Assembly: GCA_964514395.1 (NCBI GenBank)
Contig: CAZEQK010000023.1
Coordinates: 1 to 48,543, forward strand
Direction of reading: 5' to 3'
DNA: 48,543 nucleotides
Source: CAZEQK01 sp964514395
GTDB taxonomy: Bacteria > Bacillota > Bacilli > Tepidibacillales > Tepidibacillaceae
Part shown: positions 44,064 through 48,543 of the stretch, in pieces
Position numbering within the stretch: position 1 is the first letter of the stretch
How the letters are laid out: every line of letters starts with the position of its first letter
Position numbers and translations under genes: made by a program
The notes under the pieces: generated by a model
What the model was told of the DNA's origin: nothing
The model's input: only the letters and a program-made list of their open reading frames with translations
Databases searched by the model: none

Positions 44064-44091
44064 ATAAAAAAAAAGAGCTTTACGGCTCTTT
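44064..44091 (-). terminator. terminator of the EAL gene
   Basis: AAGAGC / GCTCTT stem with loop CGTAAA and nine T residues on the minus strand, separating the EAL gene from spoVID. Confidence 0.85.
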
Positions 44092-44108
44092 ACAAAGAAA
44101 AGAAAAAT

Positions 44109-44954
44109 TCATATGACAACTAGCTCAAATATTTTATTTTCTAGTTCAGAAAAAGAAATTGGTTTACTTAATAAAAATCCTTGTACTTCTCTGACACGTA
44201 ACCTTTTTAAAAGATGAAATTCTTCTGATGTCTCCACACCTTCAGCTATCACTCTTAGATTTAATTTTTCACCTAAATATACGATAGACTCTACTATATA
44301 ATTATTAATGTTATCTGTTGAGATTTTATGAATAAACGATCGATCAATTTTTATCGTATCAAAAGAAAAATCCCTTAAATTACTTAAGGATGAATAACCT
44401 GTTCCAAAATCATCAATTGAGAAACGTACGCCTATCTCTTTAAGTTGAGTCACTTTTTTCTTAATTTCTAAGGTTGGTTGGAATATAACCCGTTCAGTAA
44501 TTTCTAATTCTAAATGATCTGGAGATAAACCAGTTCTAGCTAATATATCCTTTACATTATGAACAAAACGGTCATCTTTAATCTGATTCGCAGAAACATT
44601 TACACCAACTACCAAATCTTTAAAACCCTCATCATGTAGCTTTTTGGTGTGGCGGCAAGCCTTTTCTAGTACAAAATCACCTAAATCGACAATCATCCCA
44701 GTCATTTCAGTAAATGGAATAAAATCATTTGGATAGATTAAACCTTTTTGGGGGTGTTGCCAACGAATTAGTGTTTCAATACCTGTAATTTTGCCAGTAG
44801 ATACATCTATTTGTGGCTGATAATAATTTATAAATTCGTTATTTATCAAGGCTCTTTTTATTTGTTTACTCATTAAATCATTTTGTTGTTTCAAAATCGT
44901 CTTGATATCCTGTTCCGACTGATTTTTTATCAAAGCCACCATCCTTTCTAGCAA
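44109..44954 (-). CDS. EAL-domain cyclic-di-GMP phosphodiesterase
   Basis: Predicted to hydrolyse c-di-GMP. Of 281 residues, a short N-terminal helix (about 1-35) leads into one EAL domain. The EAL motif reads ETL in GIETLIRWQHP. VNVSANQ, LEITERV, DDFGTGYSS, IKIDRSF, IAEGVET and VQGFLLSKP keep the acidic, Lys and Gln residues used for metal binding and catalysis, so activity is plausible. No GGDEF, PAS or membrane segment is present, so it is cytosolic and sensorless. The start is uncertain (TTG, or an internal ATG/GTG a few codons in). It is monocistronic with its own promoter and terminator. Confidence 0.92.
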   Translation of the reverse strand: MLERMVALIKNQSEQDIKTILKQQNDLMSKQIKRALINNEFINYYQPQIDVSTGKITGIETLIRWQHPQKGLIYPNDFIPFTEMTGMIVDLGDFVLEKACRHTKKLHDEGFKDLVVGVNVSANQIKDDRFVHNVKDILARTGLSPDHLELEITERVIFQPTLEIKKKVTQLKEIGVRFSIDDFGTGYSSLSNLRDFSFDTIKIDRSFIHKISTDNINNYIVESIVYLGEKLNLRVIAEGVETSEEFHLLKRLRVREVQGFLLSKPISFSELENKIFELVVI

Positions 44955-45016
44955 AAAACTTCTTATAGGTAGAGATTAAAAAACTATTTTAGTAATATTT
45001 TCAATTTAATGCTTTT

Positions 45017-45045
45017 ACTATATAGGTATTTTCTACATTTTTCAA
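45017..45045 (-). promoter_or_regulatory. promoter of the EAL gene
   Basis: TTGAAA (complement of 45040-45045), 17 bases, TATAGT (complement of 45017-45022), about 60 bases upstream of the coding region. Confidence 0.6.
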
Positions 45046-45108
45046 CATTTTTCTATTAATTTTTACAATATTCTTTCAATTTTTTTGACAATATTCCAAT
45101 AGTATCTG

Positions 45109-46341
45109 TCATTTACTAAGGTTTATCTTTTGTAGAGATGGTAGCTTCTTCACTAATTCCTCACTATTAAATTGAATACAATTCGCACCTAAATAATTTG
45201 AAAATCGTATAAAAGCTTCGATTAAGGATTTCTCGAATTGTTTTGAAAATCTCATCCCATCTTCCCACCACCAATTTTCTATCACAAGCTCCTTTGTACT
45301 TTTATTAAATATCGGTTCAAATCGTGCAATAAAGCGATCTTCGTATAAAACTGGTAATACATAATAGCCATATTTTCTTATGGATTTTGGTGTGTAAACT
45401 TCCCAAGTATATTCAAAACCAAATATTTGCTTCAATAATTTCCGATCCCATATTATATTGTCTAAGGGCGCAATAAATGTTACTTTAGACTGAGCATGTA
45501 AGCTCTCTAATACCTCATTTATAAGTGATAACTCCTCTTTTCGAATATAAAAAGGATAGTCGATCCCTTCTACTTCATAAGAGATTATTTCTCCCCTGTT
45601 TTCAAGACGTGAAAGTGTCATCAATCTTTCTTTACTTTTTAACCATTTTGTGCCAAGCCAAGCATCTCCTGATTTTTCCCACAATAAACCAATTGCACCA
45701 ATTCTTCTTTTTACTATCCAATCAAAATATTCTTCTAATGTTTGATTAGGATCTGGTATGGCTAGTAATTTAGAGGATAGACTCCTTTCAGAAAAATCAT
45801 AAAACTTCCTTGTCCCAGCTTTATGATGAATAATGAGCTCTCCCCAAAAAAACATACTCTCTAATGCTGCTCGAGCCGCTCTGGTCGGTGCCCATGCCCA
45901 GTCCACCTTCATATCAAACTTCAAATCAATGGAGGATATTGCTCCCTTTTGCTCGATTTCTTCCCTTACTTTAGGTAGAATACTATGAAGATGAGTAGAA
46001 GCATCATCATATAATTGCTTGGCTTCTTCACGATACCTATGGAAATAGGGCCAATCCTCTACAGCATAAATGGACATGTTTTTATCCCATCCATCAAGTA
46101 ATTTTCGGTCTGTATATAAAAGTTCTTGAAGCATGTTAGAATTGTAATTTTTGATTCGAGCTTGTAGAACAAGGTCAGGATTCCTGCCGACTTTATTTAG
46201 TGGGTCATATTGTATACAGCCTACTTTCCTAATATATTCTAAAATACCAGCTTTCCCTTGCCATTTATAGGGAGTACACAAGCCTTGATAGACTAAAAGA
46301 AATTGCCGAGCTTGTTTTTTTGTTAATTTTATTTTACTCAT
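45109..46341 (-). CDS. YcaQ/AlkX-type winged-helix DNA glycosylase
   Basis: The 410-residue protein is of the HTH_42 (DUF1006) family, whose studied members excise alkylated bases and unhook interstrand crosslinks. The N-terminal part has KLTKKQARQFLL. The motif CIQYDPLNKVGRNPDLVLQARI contains QYD, matching the QxD catalytic motif of the YcaQ/AlkX branch rather than QxQ of AlkZ. Further family motifs are FWGELIIHHKAGTRKFYD, FIAPLDNIIWDRKLL, GYYVLPVLYEDRFIARFEP and ENWWWEDG. The ATG for MSKIKLT has GGATGAGAG just upstream; a TTG five codons earlier is less likely. Confidence 0.85.
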   Translation of the reverse strand: MSKIKLTKKQARQFLLVYQGLCTPYKWQGKAGILEYIRKVGCIQYDPLNKVGRNPDLVLQARIKNYNSNMLQELLYTDRKLLDGWDKNMSIYAVEDWPYFHRYREEAKQLYDDASTHLHSILPKVREEIEQKGAISSIDLKFDMKVDWAWAPTRAARAALESMFFWGELIIHHKAGTRKFYDFSERSLSSKLLAIPDPNQTLEEYFDWIVKRRIGAIGLLWEKSGDAWLGTKWLKSKERLMTLSRLENRGEIISYEVEGIDYPFYIRKEELSLINEVLESLHAQSKVTFIAPLDNIIWDRKLLKQIFGFEYTWEVYTPKSIRKYGYYVLPVLYEDRFIARFEPIFNKSTKELVIENWWWEDGMRFSKQFEKSLIEAFIRFSNYLGANCIQFNSEELVKKLPSLQKINLSK

Positions 46342-46393
46342 GTGTCTCTCATCCAATCAAAAGATTTTAATATGATATAGTTACTCGTTTATA

Positions 46394-46740
46394 TTATTTT
46401 ATAAAGGTTAAGATGGCTGATAGATTATTCACTTCATATGTTGGATTACCTCTATACCTCCAAGGTAAAGAATGACGATTTACCCAGCATGTATCAATAC
46501 CAACGTTGCTTGCACCAATGATGTCTGATGAAGAATCACCAATATGTAGAATTTCTTCTGCAGAAACATGATAATCCTCGATCATACGTTTGAAAATCTT
46601 ACTCTTTGGATCCTGCTTGTAGGATTGATGGTCCTCTGAGATATAAACTGAATTGAAGTTAAAACGCTTTAATAATGGTTCTATCATTTCCCTGTCAGCA
46701 TCACTTACTAAACAGACTGGATAATCCTCTCCAATTTTTC
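46394..46740 (-). pseudogene. HAD-superfamily hydrolase, N-terminal part lost to a repeat
   Basis: An open frame of about 110 codons that encodes only the C-terminal half of a HAD phosphatase. It includes YPVCLVSDADREMIEPLL, the motif III lysine region KQDPKSKIFKRMI, and motif IV HIGDSSSDIIGASNVGIDTCWVN. The N-terminal nucleophile motif DxDxT is missing. Reading upstream, the frame runs into dispersed-repeat copy D and stops at a TAA within it. Beyond the repeat lies the terminator of the next gene, with no HAD start. An internal ATG (46685-46687) could give 97 residues but would lack the nucleophile. It is a remnant, not an active phosphatase. Confidence 0.8.
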
Positions 46741-46744
46741 TAAA

Positions 46745-46845
46745 GCAGACTTGGTTCAGATGGAGTTTTTTATCTCCACCTGAACCTTAGCACCCATAGG
46801 GCACAAGTCACACTAAATGCTAAAGCATTAAGTTGTGCTATCGTG
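46745..46845. repeat. dispersed structured repeat, copy D (inverted, 5' part missing)
   Basis: In reverse orientation to copies A-C. It carries the second and third hairpins: AGCAC..GGTGCT with the AATGC/GCATT core, and GGTTCAGGTGGAG/CTCCATCTGAACC. It lacks the first hairpin. It lies exactly where the HAD gene is broken. Confidence 0.82.
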
Positions 46846-46860
46846 CGGTATGGAATAATT

Positions 46861-46901
46861 AAAGAAAAAACTGGATTTCCGGTACTACAAGGAATTCCAG
46901 T
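46861..46901 (-). terminator. terminator of the lipoprotein gene
   Basis: ACTGGAATTCC / GGAAATCCAGT stem with a 10-base loop and six T residues on the minus strand, about 65 bases after the lipoprotein stop. Confidence 0.82.
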
Positions 46902-46965
46902 TACTATTTTATCTTTTCCTAGAGGTGACATATGATTCAAATGTTCTACTTTTATTAATATTAGA

Positions 46966-47550
46966 CTACATATTTAGCAAAAATAATTCTAATTGACGAT
47001 AAAATTCATTATCTACATTCAATAAATATCTAATCTTTTGTTCGTCATTTGCTAATTTTTTATTTTCTATAAGAAAATATTGAACGGATACCAAGTAATT
47101 ACCATAGCTTATTATCTTATTTATTACAAAAGGTCTATTCAAATTATGATAATCTTCCTTTAAGGTTACATTATCTTCAGGAGATACAACTGAATGTAAG
47201 ATTATACCTTCGTAATCTATATGGTTATAAATAAAAACAACTTTTGTTAAAACAGATGAATCATCCTTTAAATAATATATTTCATATTTAGAAGGAAAAT
47301 TCGTATCCCCATTTATACTATCATTTGTTCTTTTATCTATTAAAGTGTTTTCCGGAAGTACCCATATTTGTTTAACTAAAGGACCTTCTGAATTAATATT
47401 TTTAAAATCTTTTGGGCTAAATTTCTCTTTGAAATTATAAACCGTATTTACAAAAGAATCATATTCCTTAATTGAAAATGTGTTTGTTTTAGTTGCACAT
47501 CCTATCGAAAAAAGAGATATTAATAAGATAATAATAATTATTTTTTTCAT
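46966..47550 (-). CDS. lipoprotein of unknown function
   Basis: Encodes 194 residues. A type II signal peptide, MKKIIIIILLISLFSIGCAT, places the lipobox cysteine at residue 18, so the mature protein is tethered to the outer face of the membrane. The rest is soluble, with no recognised motif: charged, Asn/Lys-rich, with segments such as GPLVKQIWVLPENTL and VTLKEDYHNLNRPFVINKIISYGNYLVSVQYFLIEN that suggest mixed beta strands. GGAGG lies seven bases before the ATG. It is flanked by its own terminator and that of the secreted-protein gene. I do not recognise the family. Confidence 0.8.
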   Translation of the reverse strand: MKKIIIIILLISLFSIGCATKTNTFSIKEYDSFVNTVYNFKEKFSPKDFKNINSEGPLVKQIWVLPENTLIDKRTNDSINGDTNFPSKYEIYYLKDDSSVLTKVVFIYNHIDYEGIILHSVVSPEDNVTLKEDYHNLNRPFVINKIISYGNYLVSVQYFLIENKKLANDEQKIRYLLNVDNEFYRQLELFLLNM

Positions 47551-47559
47551 TTTACCTCC

Positions 47560-47603
47560 AAAAATATAAATAGGGACTAAAATACATTAACCCCTATTTA
47601 TAT
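47560..47603 (-). terminator. terminator of the secreted-protein gene
   Basis: TATAAATAGGG / CCCTATTTATA stem with a loop of about 15 bases and a five-T tail on the minus strand. Confidence 0.75.
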
Positions 47604-47610
47604 AATTATA

Positions 47611-48249
47611 TTACCAAACAATAGGCTTAAAATTAACTTCCAATGCTTCTTTGTGTACTTTTGCTGTTATTGGTTTCGTATAATCAATATAACCAGTATC
47701 ACTGCAAGAATCATATATTCTATATGTTAGATTCCCACTAGAACTAATCCCAGGATAATATGCTTCTATTTGACCTTGTTTATAAGGTGGTATATCAGTT
47801 GAACCAGAAATACCAACTGCTTCATTTACTTCCCTAGTTTCTTTTACCCCTCCAGAAACTTGAAGGCCTACTTCTCCTAGAATACCAGTTTTTATACTAG
47901 CATTAAATTTTACACTACCAGACCACTCTGAACCTTTTGCTGTTGACTGTGTAATATTGAGTACTAAGTGGAATGGATTAGGATTGCTCCTGTTGTCGAC
48001 ATAAGAAGAAGCAATTAACTTGAAAAATGTTATGGTTGAAGGAGAACCTGCAGAATAACCTAGAAATTCAGGCTCTGAAACCCACATAGGAGAAATAAGT
48101 TCGCTCTCCGGCACACCATTAATTAAGCTTTCTTCTGCTGGTGCATATTCAATTATTGTTTTTGGTTTTTTTTCTGCTAAAGCAGTAGATGTTATTAATC
48201 CAGTAAAAAGTAATACTGTTGCTAATGCTAAACTTAATTTTTTAAACAT
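47611..48249 (-). CDS. secreted protein of unknown function, beta-rich
   Basis: Encodes 212 residues with a clear signal peptide (MFKKLSLALATVLLFTGL, cleavage after ALA near 25). The mature part is rich in Ser, Thr, Gly and alternating hydrophobic residues. WSGSVKFNASIKTGILGEVGLQVSGGV and the following IPPYKQGQIEAYY recall the amphipathic strands and the PPY-type turn of aerolysin/ETX-MTX2 pore-forming proteins. This resemblance is a pattern by eye, not an established match. A cysteine occurs late (SCSDTGYIDY). AAGGGG lies six bases before the ATG. No recognised partner lies nearby. Confidence 0.75.
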   Translation of the reverse strand: MFKKLSLALATVLLFTGLITSTALAEKKPKTIIEYAPAEESLINGVPESELISPMWVSEPEFLGYSAGSPSTITFFKLIASSYVDNRSNPNPFHLVLNITQSTAKGSEWSGSVKFNASIKTGILGEVGLQVSGGVKETREVNEAVGISGSTDIPPYKQGQIEAYYPGISSSGNLTYRIYDSCSDTGYIDYTKPITAKVHKEALEVNFKPIVW

Positions 48250-48543
48250 TTTATACCCCTTAGGAATTATATTGTTTGGCCGAAAAATAACAATAAATGT
48301 TAAATGGCCATAACTTACGATATAAATTATATTTAATTACAAATGAAAATGTTGTCAGAATTTGTATCAGAATAAAAATTTTTTTATGAATTTGAGAAAA
48401 GACAAAAAAGATATAAGTTAATACAACTACAAATGTCAGATACACTTAAAATGCAAATTTGTACACTATATTTAAATATAGTGATCGCAAATGTTTATGG
48501 CAAAATAAAAGTACATAGAATGGCAGCCTAAAAATACATAAGT
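48250..48543. other. right-edge intergenic sequence
   Basis: AT-rich upstream region of the secreted-protein gene. TATAAT on the minus strand (complement of 48326-48331) may be its -10. An open frame at 48260-48445 has no ribosome site and unremarkable composition and is not called as a gene. Confidence 0.5.

Noticed and set aside
46850..46960. Short minus-strand frame MSPLGKDKIVTG
   Set aside because: It spans the lipoprotein gene's terminator hairpin and has no ribosome site; it does not supply the missing HAD N-terminus.
48260..48445. 61-residue minus-strand ORF
   Set aside because: No ribosome site, hydrophobic AT-driven composition, and it occupies the likely promoter region of the secreted-protein gene.

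Overview
The window is a low-GC chromosomal segment of an endospore-forming Firmicute, almost certainly of the order Bacillales. Gene content and order match the Bacillus valS-folC-comC-spoIIB-maf-radC-mreBCD-minCD-spoIVFAB-rplU-prp-rpmA-spo0B-obg-pheB backbone. Sporulation genes spoVID, safA, spoIIB, spoIVFA/FB, spo0B, bofC and cotS-type genes are all present. Features unlike Bacillus subtilis itself are a ruvC gene, a membrane-anchored Spo0B, murC between folC and comC, rodA next to minD, and two spore-coat kinase-like genes beside spoVID. The genus cannot be named from this window alone.

Almost everything is transcribed from the minus strand, so in the direction of transcription the order runs from high to low coordinates. 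From 48.5 to 44 kb is an accessory stretch: a secreted protein of unknown function, a lipoprotein, a HAD phosphatase remnant cut by a dispersed repeat, a YcaQ/AlkX-type DNA glycosylase and an EAL-domain protein. From 44 to 40.6 kb is spoVID plus two CotS-family genes. From 39.8 to 18.5 kb is the core: valS (T-box controlled), folC, murC, comC, spoIIB, a DUF4321 gene, maf, radC, mreBCD, a class B PBP, minCD, rodA, spoIVFAB, rng and rplU-prp-rpmA. These join cell-wall elongation, septum placement, sigma-K activation and ribosome biogenesis. From 18.3 to 11 kb come spo0B-obgE, then pheB-hom-thrC-thrB and ilvE (threonine and branched-chain amino acid synthesis). From 11 to 0.3 kb come safA, a cotS-like gene, nadE, bofC, ruvC-ruvA-ruvB, a DUF2905 gene, an M23 peptidase, a CYTH protein and glyS (T-box controlled).

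Three plus-strand genes interrupt the pattern: the tail of an unknown protein at the left edge, a 27-residue holin-like toxin at 4.4 kb, and a small membrane protein at 40.5 kb. The toxin locus is the clearest self-contained system. It has its own promoter, a sequestered ribosome-binding site, an 11-bp long-range mRNA fold and a convergent candidate antisense RNA, all readable in the sequence.

Four copies of a dispersed structured repeat (about 175 bp when complete) lie at 2.1, 2.9, 33.3 and 46.8 kb; one has truncated a gene. Two 100-N assembly gaps fall inside tandem repeats, one in safA and one between thrC and thrB. The safA gap makes one gene look like two frames.
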